A stretch of DNA of 33,858 nucleotides, from NCBI GenBank assembly GCA_947584805.1, contig CANPWU010000014.1:1-33858 (forward strand), read 5' to 3'. Of the stretch, positions 7,243-15,920 are shown piece after piece. A program made the position numbers and the translations under genes. The notes beneath the pieces were generated by a model. The model was given only the letters and a program-made list of their open reading frames with translations, was not told the DNA's origin and did no database searches. Origin of the DNA: an uncultured Clostridia bacterium. Lineage in GTDB: Bacteria > Bacillota > Clostridia > TANB77 > CAG-508. Positions within the stretch are counted from its first letter, which is position 1, and the number at the start of each line of letters is the position of its first letter.

Positions 7243-8877
7243 CTATTTGCTACCATCGTCTAAATTATGATCCTCTTCTGATACTTGTTCTTCGTATAGT
7301 TCTTCATATAGTTCTTCTAATTCTGCTGCTTGCTTTTCTTGTGCCTTAAGCTCTTTACGTCTTTTTGCATATGCTACTACATCTGTAGCGAACACCTCTG
7401 CATCAGTTGTTTCATTTTCTACTTCACTTTCAATTCTAAGTGTTGTATGTAGAGGTTCTGTTTCTTCTCTTAACGTCAAACCATATTCTTCAATTTTTTG
7501 CATAATTTCAGAGAATCTTCTAATTCCAATTCCATTTTTCTTCATTAAATCCTTTTGGGTGAATTGTACTATATCTCCTAACGTTTTTACTTTTGCTTTT
7601 CTTAATGCTGTTCTTGTTCCTAGTGAAAATCCTAATTCTTGTATATTAATTTTTCTTGCTTCTTCTGGATTATTTTTTCTATTTTCTAAAAATTCTTGTT
7701 CTCTCTTATTTCTTCTTTCTTCTGTTATTGCATTCATTTTTTTTATAAAACTAAAACATCTTAAAATCTCATAATATTCACTATTTTGTTGTAATGCATT
7801 AAGTGGAACTTTGCAAAATATTACATCACTTGCATATAGCTTATTTTTTAGATTTTCCAATATTTCTCTCTCATCTTCAGTCAACATATCAATTTCATCA
7901 AAATTTATAGAAAATTTTTTTAACTTAGAAGGAGCTCGCAATTTTCTTAATGCTCTATGCTCTATTTGCCTAACCATTTCTCCACTTACTTTCATTTCAC
8001 TAGCAATATCTCTTAAATTTGTTGGCAAATCTGCCGACAATAATCCATATCTTCTTTTAAGTACATATTCTTCTCTTGGTTGTAAAGTATTAATCATCTT
8101 TTCAAGTCCTTCACTAGAATACAATTCTAATATATCATGCTCAGGAAATGTTTTAATAATATCGTTATATAATTTATCAGTTTTATCACTATCACTTCCT
8201 AAATCAATATCTAACAAACTTCTTAACATAGAACTTGCCAATTTAGAATCGTCGTCGTTTAATTCTCCTTTTCTATATAAATTTATAAAATTAGCCATTG
8301 TTTCATAATCAATAATTATATGTTCGATATTTTCTTCTGATTGTCCAGTTTTTTTTGCTAATTCTTCTACTTGAGTTGGGAAACCGAAAACACCTCTAAT
8401 ATTTCCTTCTTTGCATCTTGAAATCTGTTCTTGTGTAAGTTTATTTTCACTTTTTCTGTTTCTTGCATAATCGTAATATTTTTTTATTTTTTCATATTCT
8501 GCAACAAGCTTTTTATATTCTTCTTCATTTGTTGCATACTTTCTAAATGTATCTTCTGGAATATTTTGTCCAATTTGTACTTTGGGATATTTTTTTCTCC
8601 ATTCAACTAGCATGTCAATTTTTTCATCAATTCTAGCTTCCTTTTGTCTATCTAATATTCCTAAATCTTGTAGCATATCTAATTGTTCCTTTGTAGCACC
8701 AATTCTAGCTTCTTTTCCTTTTATTTTACGATTTAATTCACTTCTAATTTGTATAGCCCACATTCCTATCGGATAGCCTTCAAATACTGTATTACCTTTT
8801 AATTTTTCTCCTGTTTGGCTAAATCTTTTAAATATTTCTATTTTTTCTTCTAGTAATATATACTTTCTTACTTTCAT
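7243..8877 (-). CDS. Sigma-70 region 4 / alpha-CTD fusion, putative transcription regulator
   Basis: This 544-aa protein combines parts that normally sit on separate RNA polymerase subunits. Residues near 20-55 (YPIGMWAIQIRSELNRK) resemble a helicase-associated type DNA-binding helix set. The middle has a sigma region 4 helix-turn-helix: LQPREEYVLKRRYGL, then LRDIASEMKVSGEMVRQIEH and RALRKLR. Further on, IQELGFSLGTRTALRKAKVK plus LGDIVQFTQKDLMKKNGIGI resembles the helix-hairpin-helix domain of the RNA polymerase alpha C-terminus. The tail is acidic and repetitive (ELEELYEELYEEQ). No sigma region 2 is visible, so it is unlikely to be a full sigma factor. The start has GGAGAAATAATATG upstream. 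Likely role: DNA-binding regulator that contacts or mimics polymerase. Target genes are unknown. Confidence 0.65.
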   Translation of the reverse strand: MKVRKYILLEEKIEIFKRFSQTGEKLKGNTVFEGYPIGMWAIQIRSELNRKIKGKEARIGATKEQLDMLQDLGILDRQKEARIDEKIDMLVEWRKKYPKVQIGQNIPEDTFRKYATNEEEYKKLVAEYEKIKKYYDYARNRKSENKLTQEQISRCKEGNIRGVFGFPTQVEELAKKTGQSEENIEHIIIDYETMANFINLYRKGELNDDDSKLASSMLRSLLDIDLGSDSDKTDKLYNDIIKTFPEHDILELYSSEGLEKMINTLQPREEYVLKRRYGLLSADLPTNLRDIASEMKVSGEMVRQIEHRALRKLRAPSKLKKFSINFDEIDMLTEDEREILENLKNKLYASDVIFCKVPLNALQQNSEYYEILRCFSFIKKMNAITEERRNKREQEFLENRKNNPEEARKINIQELGFSLGTRTALRKAKVKTLGDIVQFTQKDLMKKNGIGIRRFSEIMQKIEEYGLTLREETEPLHTTLRIESEVENETTDAEVFATDVVAYAKRRKELKAQEKQAAELEELYEELYEEQVSEEDHNLDDGSK

Positions 8878-9007
8878 ATTATTTCTCCTATAATATTATA
8901 TAACTTTAAAATTCCATCTTTTAACTCTATTTTAACATAAAAAGTTTAAAAATTAAATACAATTGCAAGATTTTTTTATTTTATAGGTTTATAAAATAAT
9001 TATTCAT

Positions 9008-9036
9008 CAAAAAAAGAGATTGAAATTCAATCCCTT
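9008..9036 (-). terminator. Rho-independent terminator after sigG
   Basis: On the minus strand GGGATTGAATTTCAATCTC forms a hairpin followed by a run of T, a few bases downstream of the sigG stop codon. Confidence 0.8.
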
Positions 9037-9041
9037 TAAAA

Positions 9042-9816
9042 CTATTTATAGCTTTTTTTTATTCTTTGTATTGCAGTTTTTTCAAGTCTTGAAACTTGTG
9101 CCTGTGATATTCCTATCTCATCCGCTACCTCCATTTGCGTTTTTCCGTCAAAAAATCTTTTTGTTATAATATATTTTTCTCTTTTATTTAATTTTTTCAT
9201 AGCTTCTGCAATACTTAAATTTTCAGCCCATTTATCATCTGTATTTTTATTATCACTTACTTGATCCATAACAAATATGCTCTCTGTTCCATCTTTATAT
9301 ACAGGTTCTTGAAGTGATATTGGATCTTGTATTGCATCAAAACTAAAAGCTATTTCCTCTCTATCACAACCTAAGTTTTTAGCAATTAAATCTATAGAAG
9401 GTTCTTTTCCATTTTCTTTTGTAAGTTTTTCTCTCATCTGCATCGCTTTATATGCTAAATCTCTTACAGAACGACTTACCCTAATTGGATTGTTATCTCT
9501 TAAATATCTCCTTACTTCTCCAATTATCATTGGCACTGCATATGTTGAAAATTGTACATTTAAACTTGTATCAAAATTATCTATAGCTTTTATTAATCCT
9601 ATGCATCCTACTTGGAATAAATCATCTGAGCTTTCTCCTCTGCTACCGAAATCTTTGTATAACACTTAAAACTAATCTTAAATTTCCGTTTATAAATTCT
9701 TCTCTTGCTTTTTCGTCTCCTTGCTTAATTTTATTAAATAGTTCATTTTTTTCTTCATTTGATAGTACAGGTAGTTTTGATGTATTAACACCACATATTT
9801 CAACCTTTTTTATCAA
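9042..9816 (-). CDS. sigG: Sporulation sigma factor SigG, with one +1 C-GGT shift
   Basis: SigG directs late forespore transcription in spore formers. The N-terminus KKVEICGVNTSKLPVLSNEE and the region NGNLRLVLSVIQRF are hallmarks of SigG. Region 2 (DDLFQVGCIGLIKAIDNF), region 3 and the region 4 helix-turn-helix (KTQMEVADEIGISQAQVSRL) follow. An extra C at 9648 (ccg 9646-9648 on plus) sits between RF and GSRGES; skipping it gives one 257-aa protein, close to the usual 260. The start is TTG at 9816 with AGGAGG nine bases upstream. Without the shift, translation ends immediately (TTT CGG TAG). That ribosome binding site is inside a terminator-like hairpin (9819-9884). A separate GTG start just inside the broken frame would lose region 1.2 and is unlikely. 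Confidence 0.92.
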
Positions 9817-9818
9817 AT

Positions 9819-9884
9819 AAAAAACCTCCTTTGGTAAATAAAATCTGTTTGTCTATAGATTATTATTTCCAAAAGAGGTTTTTT
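9819..9884 (-). promoter_or_regulatory. Hairpin that contains the sigG ribosome binding site
   Basis: On the minus strand AAAAAACCTCTTTTGG (9884-9869) pairs with CCAAAGGAGGTTTTTT (9834-9819), a 16-bp stem with one G-T wobble and a 34-base loop. The 3' arm holds the AGGAGG of sigG and ends in a T-run, so it has the form of an intrinsic terminator. It follows the stop of the Smr gene directly. Folding would stop read-through from the upstream operon and hide the sigG start site. Confidence 0.7.
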
Positions 9885-10147
9885 TATGCTTTTTTTAAAT
9901 AAATCAAAGTAACTCCTTTATTATATGGAATTACCTTCTTTTCAATTCTCTCATGCTTGAATTCTTTTCTTACCATGTTCATAATAGTTTGTCCTTTATG
10001 ATATCCATGTATTACAACAATTTCTTTTATTTTATATGTTGCTGTATCTATTGCTCGTTCTAAATAAAATCTTGCTTCCGCTTCCTGCATATCATGTAAA
10101 TCTAAAATAATTTTTTCATCGTCTGCAATAAACATGTCTTCAAGCAT
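9884..10147 (-). CDS. Smr-domain protein (MutS2 C-terminal type), 87 aa
   Basis: This is a stand-alone Smr domain. It has IILDLHDMQEAEARFYLERA at residues about 13-32, the LDLH motif of the family (here LDLHD rather than the usual LDLHG), and KEIVVIHGYHKGQTIMNMV with the HG-x-G glycines of the second motif. The end VIPYNKGVTLIYLKK fits the last strand of the fold. Smr domains nick or bind branched DNA and, in some proteins, act on RNA at stalled ribosomes. At 87 aa it is a minimal version. The start ATG follows GGAGGAAAGAA. It lies between secG and sigG on the same strand. Confidence 0.75.
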   Translation of the reverse strand: MLEDMFIADDEKIILDLHDMQEAEARFYLERAIDTATYKIKEIVVIHGYHKGQTIMNMVRKEFKHERIEKKVIPYNKGVTLIYLKKA

Positions 10148-10162
10148 TCTTTCTTTCCTCCT

Positions 10163-10206
10163 TTAAACAAAAAAATAGAGGCGCTTTTTTAAAAGAGCCC
10201 CTTTAT
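10163..10206 (-). terminator. Terminator after secG
   Basis: On the minus strand GGGGCTCTTTT and AAAAGCGCCTC pair around a short loop and are followed by TATTTTTTT, just after the secG stop. Confidence 0.7.
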
Positions 10207-10214
10207 CTCTCATT

Positions 10215-10469
10215 TTATATATAGAAAATTGAAAGTACTACTGCCAAAACTGCAAATGCTACTCCAAGACTAATTGTCCATCTTTTCATTCTACCTTCTT
10301 TAGTTCTACCTTTATTTTGATTATAGAAATTGTTTGTACTTGAACCTGTAATTGTACTAGATACTCCTGAACTTTCCTTAGATTGCATTAATGTAAGTAC
10401 TATTAATGCTAATGTGATAATTATGTATATAATTAATAATATATTTTTTATAATATCCATACTTTTCAA
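10215..10469 (-). CDS. secG: Preprotein translocase subunit SecG
   Basis: SecG is the small third subunit of the SecYEG channel. The 84-aa protein has two membrane segments (ILLIIYIIITLALIVLTLMQ and ISLGVAFAVLAVVLSIFYI) around a polar loop with the typical Gly/Ser/Asn composition (SGVSSTITGSST). Length and layout fit the family. It lies downstream of tyrS on the same strand, with the Smr and sigG genes following. Confidence 0.9.
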   Translation of the reverse strand: MKSMDIIKNILLIIYIIITLALIVLTLMQSKESSGVSSTITGSSTNNFYNQNKGRTKEGRMKRWTISLGVAFAVLAVVLSIFYI

Positions 10470-10564
10470 CTTTCCTTTCTCTTAGATACTTTAAAAGCAA
10501 AATTTATTTTACCACAAATTTAAAATAATTGCAACTATTTTATGTAAAAATATATGAATAGTTT

Positions 10565-11779
10565 CTATTTCTCTAATTTATGATATACTTTTTTGCCCTT
10601 TCTTAAAATTGCACAACCTTCTTTAAAATCTTTTGCTGATAGCATATATGCTACATCTGTTATTTTTTCATCATTTAAAGAAATGCCACCTTGTTCTATT
10701 AATTTTCTTGCTTGACCTTTGGATGGCGCAATTTCTGCAAGAACTATTGCATCTACTAAAGAAATGTTTTCACTTTCTACTTTTGAGCTTGGCATATTTT
10801 CTAGATTTCCTTGTCCTTCAAATAATGCTTTGGCTGTTTCTTCTGCTTGTTTTGCTGCTTCTTCTCCGTGAATTAGCTTTGTTATTTCATATGCTAAAAT
10901 CTTCTTTGATTCATTAATACGCTCATCTTTATAGCTTGAAAGTTCTTCTACTTTATCCATTGGAATAAATGTAAGCATACTCATTACATTTCTAACTTCA
11001 CTATCATCAATATTTCTCCAATATTGGTAGAATTCGTATGGAGATGTTTTTTCAGCATCTAACCACAATGCTCCCTTTTCAGTTTTTCCCATTTTTTTGC
11101 CTTCCTTAGTAGTTAGAAGTTTAAATGTCATACCATAAGCATCATTATGACCAATTTTACGAATTAATTCTACTCCTCCTATAATATTTGACCATTGATC
11201 ATTTCCACCCATTTGTAATTTACAACCATATTTATCATGTAAATATAAAAAGTCATAAGATTGCATAATCATATAGCCCATTTCAAAGAAAGTAAGTCCT
11301 GTTTCTAGTCTTTGTTTATAACACTCTGCTGCAAGCATTTTGTTTATAGAAAAATGTACTCCTATTTCTTTCATAAAATCTATATATTTTAAATCAAGTA
11401 ACCAATCTGCATTATTAACAATAATAGCTGCATTTTCTCCTTCAAAGCTTAAAAACCTAGACATTTGCTTTTTAAAGCACTCTACGTTATGATTTAAAGT
11501 TTCACGTGAAAGCATTTTTCTCATATCTTGTTTTCCTGATGGATCTCCAATAGTTGCTGTTCCTCCACCAATTAATATTATTGGTTTATGCCCAGCTTTT
11601 TGCATTTGTGAAGCTACCATAAGAGATATGAAATGTCCTACATGTAAACTATCTGCTGTTGGATCAAATCCTATATAAAATGGAACTCCTGGTTTTGATA
11701 ATAATTCCTCTATTTCTTTTTCGTGTGTTAGTTGTTCTATATATCCTCTTTGTTTTAAAATTTCAATTATATTTGCCAT
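10565..11779 (-). CDS. tyrS: Tyrosyl-tRNA synthetase
   Basis: TyrS charges tRNA-Tyr. The class I signature is present: HVGHF (the HIGH motif, in ADSLHVGHFISLM) and KMGKTEKG (the KMSKS loop). The tyrosine-binding region YDFLYLHDKYGCKLQMGGND is intact, and the C-terminal S4-like RNA-binding domain ends the protein (PSKGQARKLIEQGGISLNDE). At 404 aa it is full length. It is intact with no in-frame CGG despite its many glycines. I see no T-box leader upstream: only about 100 bases separate it from the terminator of the previous gene. Confidence 0.97.
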   Translation of the reverse strand: MANIIEILKQRGYIEQLTHEKEIEELLSKPGVPFYIGFDPTADSLHVGHFISLMVASQMQKAGHKPIILIGGGTATIGDPSGKQDMRKMLSRETLNHNVECFKKQMSRFLSFEGENAAIIVNNADWLLDLKYIDFMKEIGVHFSINKMLAAECYKQRLETGLTFFEMGYMIMQSYDFLYLHDKYGCKLQMGGNDQWSNIIGGVELIRKIGHNDAYGMTFKLLTTKEGKKMGKTEKGALWLDAEKTSPYEFYQYWRNIDDSEVRNVMSMLTFIPMDKVEELSSYKDERINESKKILAYEITKLIHGEEAAKQAEETAKALFEGQGNLENMPSSKVESENISLVDAIVLAEIAPSKGQARKLIEQGGISLNDEKITDVAYMLSAKDFKEGCAILRKGKKVYHKLEK

Positions 11780-11873
11780 AAATTTTCCCCCATTTATAAA
11801 TTTACATCTATTTTAACACACTTAAAGCTATAAAATCAATATAAATTAAAGAAAAATCATGCAAATAATAGTT

Positions 11874-11928
11874 AAATAAAAAATCAAAATATTTATTTTT
11901 TATTTTAAATAAATATTTTGATTTTTTT
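11874..11928 (-). terminator. Terminator between hsp20 and tyrS
   Basis: AAAAATCAAAATATTTATT and its complement form a long AT-rich stem flanked by A- and T-runs, so it can act in either direction. It lies about 30 bases after the hsp20 stop. Confidence 0.75.
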
Positions 11929-11954
11929 ACTAAACATTATTTTTCTTCATTTAA

Positions 11955-12374
11955 TTAGTCAATTTGTATTAATTTTTTGCTTTCTAATTGTTTTGTTTCT
12001 TCTTTTGGGAAAGTTAAAACTAAAGTACCATTTTTGAAGCTTGCTTTGATGTCTTCTTCTTTTACATTTTCTCCAGCATAAAAGCTTCTTGAGCATTCAC
12101 CTGTAAATCTTTCTTTGTAAATATATCCATCTTTTTCTTCATCTACATGACTATTTGCTTTTGCTGTAACTGTTAAATAGCCATTTTCAAGTTCTATTTG
12201 AATGTCTTCTTTGTTATATCCTGGTATATCTATTTCTAGAATATAATTTCCGTCCTTTTCTTTAATATCTGTTCTCATTAACTCTTGGTGTTTTCTTTTT
12301 CCTCCCTCAAAAAATGGATCATCAAAAAAGCTGTCAAAAACGTCAAGATTTCTTTTTCTTGGTATCATCATCAT
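11955..12374 (-). CDS. Small heat-shock protein, Hsp20 family
   Basis: This is an alpha-crystallin-type holdase that binds unfolding proteins in the cytoplasm. The core domain runs from about residue 30 (ELMRTDIKEKDGNYILEIDI PGY) to the conserved A-x-x-x-n-G-x-L motif ASFKNGTLVLTFPKEE. The C-terminal tail KKLIQID carries the I-x-I-like contact motif. I chose ATG 12374 because AGGAGG lies eight bases upstream; the frame extends further without a start site. A CIRCE operator overlapping a strong promoter at 12475-12517 predicts HrcA repression and heat induction. Confidence 0.93.
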   Translation of the reverse strand: MMMIPRKRNLDVFDSFFDDPFFEGGKRKHQELMRTDIKEKDGNYILEIDIPGYNKEDIQIELENGYLTVTAKANSHVDEEKDGYIYKERFTGECSRSFYAGENVKEEDIKASFKNGTLVLTFPKEETKQLESKKLIQID

Positions 12375-12474
12375 AATAAATTCCTCCTTATTTAATTTTT
12401 TATGTGTTGACACCTTTATTTTTTCAAGGTAGCACATTAATATTATTTTAAAAAGTACTTTTTAATATACTAGT

Positions 12475-12517
12475 ATTATATAACTATTTTTTAGCACTGT
12501 CAATAGGTGAGTGCTAA
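12475..12517 (-). promoter_or_regulatory. CIRCE operator overlapping the hsp20 promoter
   Basis: TTAGCACTG, nine bases, GAGTGCTAA (12491-12517) matches the CIRCE inverted repeat with one mismatch at the inner end of the left arm. On the minus strand a sigma-A promoter, TTGACA (12503-12498), 17-bp spacer, TATAAT (12480-12475), has its -35 box inside the operator. HrcA bound there would block hsp20. The small plus-strand gene at 12608 starts about 90 bases to the other side. Confidence 0.9.
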
Positions 12518-12607
12518 TTTTTTAAAAAATTTTTTATTTTTTAACTTTTTGTAAACACTTGAATTTTAATTTTTGATATGTTATTATTAAAAAAAGGTGG
12601 GATTTAT

Positions 12608-12763
12608 ATGAAAAAGAAAGAAATAAAAGTTGTTACTGGAAATGGTGAAAATCTTGATATTTCTCCAGTATACAGTCATATTCCAATAAGTAAACCCAAA
12701 ACTGATAATACAAATAATAAAAAAATTGTTATACCTGAAGAAAAAAAAGATAAAAAGAAGTAA
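12608..12763 (+). CDS. Unknown 51-aa basic protein
   Basis: A short, highly charged protein (KKKEIKVVTGNGENLDISPV, ending EEKKDKKK) with no membrane segment. The start at 12608 is preceded by AAAGGTGGG at a good distance; the frame's earlier ATG at 12578 lacks one. A strong hairpin terminator begins right after the stop. It is divergent from hsp20 and could share CIRCE control. I do not recognise a family. Confidence 0.55.
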   Translation: MKKKEIKVVTGNGENLDISPVYSHIPISKPKTDNTNNKKIVIPEEKKDKKK

Positions 12764-12795
12764 AAAAGGAATAGCGCTTCTCTGCTATTCCTTTT
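12764..12795. terminator. Bidirectional terminator between the 51-aa gene and spoVS
   Basis: AAAAGGAATAGC and GCTATTCCTTTT form a perfect 12-bp stem with an eight-base loop. It lies directly after the plus-strand stop and nine bases beyond the spoVS stop on the minus strand. Confidence 0.85.
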
Positions 12796-12803
12796 AATAT
12801 TAT

Positions 12804-13067
12804 TTAATTTCTAGATTCTACAAGAATCTTTATTCCCGTCCTATCTTCTCCTTCGACCTCAACTTCAGCAAATGCTGGTACGCATACTAGATCTACTCCT
12901 GATGGTGCAACAAATCCTCTTGCTATTGCAACCGCCTTAATCGCTTGATTTAATGCACCTGCTCCAATTGCTTGCATTTCTGCTTTGTTACTTTCCTTTA
13001 CCAAACCTGCTATTGCTCCAGCTACAGAATTTGGATTTGATTTTGATGAGATTTTTAAAACTTCCAT
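12804..13067 (-). CDS. spoVS: Stage V sporulation protein S
   Basis: SpoVS is a small Alba-like protein that affects septation and coat assembly in spore formers. The start EVLKISSKSNPNSVAGAIAG and the core IGAGALNQAIKAVAIARGF are characteristic. At 87 aa it is full length. It lies next to ymdB and near rny, the usual neighbourhood in Bacilli and Clostridia. No shift site is present. GGAGGCACAAAC precedes the ATG. Confidence 0.96.
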   Translation of the reverse strand: MEVLKISSKSNPNSVAGAIAGLVKESNKAEMQAIGAGALNQAIKAVAIARGFVAPSGVDLVCVPAFAEVEVEGEDRTGIKILVESRN

Positions 13068-13204
13068 TGTTTGTGCCTCCTATAATTTATTTTTTTGTTT
13101 CGATTGAACATATATATTTATATTATATTTTGTTCATAATGTCCAGTACTTTTTGGAAAATTTTGGAAGTTTCGGTCGCAATAAATTATCTTTTTCGACA
13201 CAAA

Positions 13205-13980
13205 CTATAAATTTATTCTTTTTATTTTGTTTATTCTACAATTTTCATCATTTATTTCAAATATAACTCCATTTAACATTGCATCACCATCTGCAACCTT
13301 ATACTTTTCTGGAAGTGTTGTAACAAATCTTTTTAGTGAAGCTTCTATATTCATTCCAATTACACTTTCTTTTGGCCCTGTCATTCCGATATCTGTGATA
13401 TATCCTGTGCCATTTTTAAGTATTTTCTCATCTGCTGTTTGTACATGTGTATGTGTTCCAAATAAAGCTGTAATTTCTCCATCTAAATAATATCCCATAG
13501 CAATTTTTTCTGCTGTTGCTTCTGCATGAAAATCTACAATTATTATATCTACTTCTTTTTCTTCTAATGTTTTTACTATCTTTTTAGCTGCTAAAAATGG
13601 ATTTTCTGTTAAAACTCCCATATCTGTTCTTCCGAATTAGATTTATTACAGCAACTTTTTTACCTTTACATTCATAAATTCCATATCCTTTGCCACATAC
13701 CCCATTTGGATAGTTTGCAGGTCTAATCAATTTAGGATCATCAATAAAAGTAAAGATGTCTTTCTTTCCCCATGTATGATTTCCCATAGTTACTGCATCT
13801 ACTCCAAGAGAAATAATTTTATCAAATTGCTTTTTTGTAATTCCCATTCCTTCTGCTACATTTTCTCCGATTCACTATTGTAAAATCTATATTATTTTCT
13901 TCTTTTATCTTTTTTATTTCATCTGCAAGCTTGTTTAATCCAATATCTCCTACTAAATCGCCTATTGCCAAAATATTCAC
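13205..13980 (-). CDS. ymdB: YmdB-type metallophosphoesterase, with two +1 C-GGA shifts
   Basis: YmdB is a cyclic-nucleotide phosphodiesterase that affects biofilm and sporulation choices. Metal ligands are visible in the N-terminal ILAIGDLVGD, in NGEN, in TMGNHTWG and in the late HTHVQTADE. In the plain frame the gene is three pieces. Extra Cs occur at 13869 (VN-C-GENVAEGMG) and 13634 (INLI-C-GRTDMGV). Skipping both gives one 257-aa protein, close to the usual 264. The start is GTG 13980 with GAGGTGA upstream. The asparagine-glycine-glutamate-asparagine motif, needed for metal binding, is formed only after the first shift. It lies between spoVS and the sigma/anti-sigma pair, on the rny side. 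Confidence 0.93.
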
Positions 13981-14066
13981 TTTAAATCACCTCGTATAAT
14001 ATGATACTATAATTTTGGCTATATTTCAAGCAAATATGGAAAAAAGTTCAGTTACTCTAATTTTGT

Positions 14067-15168
14067 TTAATCATAAAACTTATATTTTTTGCATACTTCT
14101 CCAAAATAATCTTCATAATCTTCTCCGATTTCCTGTATATTCTGGTAGCATTACATCTTTAGCTTCCGTGTTTCCTATATCCCAAGTATATTTATATTCT
14201 ATACAAGAATCTTTATAATCTCCATAATTATAATGTAATACTTTTTCAAAAATAATAAGGTTACTTGCTTTATCTATCCATACCTCATAAGTCGAGCTTG
14301 TTAAAACATAACACTCTTTTCCTTCATAAGTATCTTCCCTCACGTTAAAATCTGCAAACTTTATTTCATCAAAATCATTAAATACATAATAAAACTCTAA
14401 CAAATTGTTTATACAGTCAAATCCACTAAACTTATTTTCTCCTTTAAAGCCATCACCAGCATAATATTCACCAGTTTGCAAATTTTTATACACAGTATGT
14501 CTAAGAATTCCTGAATAATCAATACCATACTCTTCTTCCCTATAATAATCTTCAGATATATTTGTTGTTACTCCAGAATACTGGCTTACATTTGGATAAG
14601 AATATGTTGTTATTGGTGTTCCTAAAACTTCATCTGCATACACAATTTTAGTTATATCATCTTTACGTAAATATTTATAATTTTTTATAACTTTATCATC
14701 AATTTTTGCCTCATAAGAAAATTTAAAATTTTTCCCTTCTAAAATTTCACAAGCTTTATCATATACAGGGTCTAAAATACTCTTAACATATTTTCCTTTT
14801 TCATATTTTTCGTTATATTCTCTTTCAGCTTTAATTTCATTGTAATTTTCCTCTATTTTGTTATAAACAAATCTTCCTCCAAATATTCCCCATTCAATTA
14901 CTATAAAAACTGTCAATGAACTCGCTACAATTTTCAAGATATTTATTCTTCTGTTATATTTTTTAAGATAATCTATTTCTGCCATATCTTCCGCTTGCTT
15001 TTTTTCTTTTTCTTTTACTTTTTCATTCTTTAGCACTTCTAAAACTTCTTTGCAATTATCACAAGACTTAATATGCGTATCTACAAACTCTTTTGAACTA
15101 TCGCTTAAATTTTCCTCAATATAGCTTGGAAGTAAATCTTTTACTATATCACATTCATTTTTTATCAT
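14067..15168 (-). CDS. Membrane-anchored zinc-finger anti-sigma factor, with one C-GGA shift
   Basis: The N-terminus has the zinc-binding anti-sigma motif HIKSCDNC (H-x3-C-x2-C), after CDIVKDLLPSYIEENLSD. A membrane segment follows at about residues 72-92 (ILKIVASSLTVFIVIEWGIF). The remainder is a large extracytoplasmic domain, with no recognised family. It overlaps the ECF sigma gene by 14 bases, the usual sigma/anti-sigma layout. Near the end, EYTGN is followed by an extra C at 14127. Skipping it adds GEDYEDYFGEVCKKYKFYD and ends at 14067 (366 aa). Reading CGG as Arg ends four residues later. The shift is supported by the rule elsewhere, not by homology here. Confidence 0.85.
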
Positions 15169-15652
15169 CTTCTCTAAATTCCTCCTTTAACTTTATTTTT
15201 CCTCTATAAAAAATAGTTCTAGCCCATTCTTCACTTTGCCCCATAATGTTTCCAATTTCCTTAAAAGAAAGCTCTCCTCTTATTCTAAGCAAAAAAACTT
15301 CTTTCGTTTTCTCATCTAATTTATGTATTTCTTTGTATAAAGAAATGAGCTCATTTCTTGCATCTATATCTTCTGTTTCAATTTTTTCAACAAGCAAACT
15401 ATTTATATATTTTTCATCATCAATAGAAGTTAATTTTAACTTTTTTTCATGGCTTAAATAATCTCGCCATACATTTTTTGCAATTTGGCATAGCCATGTA
15501 CTTACTTTACTATCGCCTTTAAAGTTTTTTACTCCTTTTATTGCTTTATAGAAGGTTTCTTGAGTTAATTCTTCTGCAATTTCTGTATTTTCGCATAAGC
15601 TTTTCAAATAGTTATAGACGAGCCTAGAATATTTTTTATACAGTTCTTCCAC
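15155..15652 (-). CDS. ECF-type RNA polymerase sigma factor
   Basis: This 165-aa protein has sigma region 2 (YSRLVYNYLKSLCENTEIAE, ELTQETFYKAIKGV, STWLCQIAKN) and region 4 (KEVFLLRIRGELSFKEIGNI, then MGQSEEWARTIFYRGK). It lacks regions 1 and 3, as ECF factors do. The start is GTG 15652 with AAGGAGG seven bases upstream. The overlapping downstream gene encodes its likely membrane anti-sigma, so it should respond to an envelope signal. The pair sits between ymdB and rny. It has no in-frame CGG. Confidence 0.93.
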   Translation of the reverse strand: MEELYKKYSRLVYNYLKSLCENTEIAEELTQETFYKAIKGVKNFKGDSKVSTWLCQIAKNVWRDYLSHEKKLKLTSIDDEKYINSLLVEKIETEDIDARNELISLYKEIHKLDEKTKEVFLLRIRGELSFKEIGNIMGQSEEWARTIFYRGKIKLKEEFREDDKK

Positions 15653-15828
15653 TTTTCCACCTCCTTACACTATTTAAGACATGATATTTTTTGAATTCGT
15701 GACAAAATTTTATGAAATTTATCGAATAAAATAAATTAATTTAAAAGTAATAAATTTATATATGATATATGGGCTATTTAATAGAAATAAACTTATAGAA
15801 CAAATTTTTGTATTTTTTAAAAATATGC

Positions 15829-15857
15829 TTGATTTTTATTTAACTATACGGTATAAT
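15829..15857 (+). promoter_or_regulatory. Sigma-A promoter of the toxin gene
   Basis: TTGATT (15829-15834), 17-bp spacer, TATAAT (15852-15857). The predicted transcript would begin near 15864 and carry a leader of about 57 bases before the toxin start. Confidence 0.65.
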
Positions 15858-15920
15858 TTTACCATAGATGAGCAAAGCAGGATGTGGCGTGTCGTTTCTC
15901 CAGAAAGGAGGTCGATGCGT

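Noticed and set aside
9042..9665. A shorter sigG starting at the GTG just inside the second frame
   Set aside because: It would lose the conserved KVEICGVNTSKLPVL and region 1.2, which are present upstream in the other frame behind a proper ribosome binding site.
11780..11873. T-box riboswitch before tyrS
   Set aside because: The space to the previous terminator is only about 100 bases and shows no specifier stem or T-box sequence.
15762..15920. Longer toxin reading frame beginning at 15762
   Set aside because: The first 159 bases contain the promoter and leader; the strong ribosome binding site supports the start at 15921.
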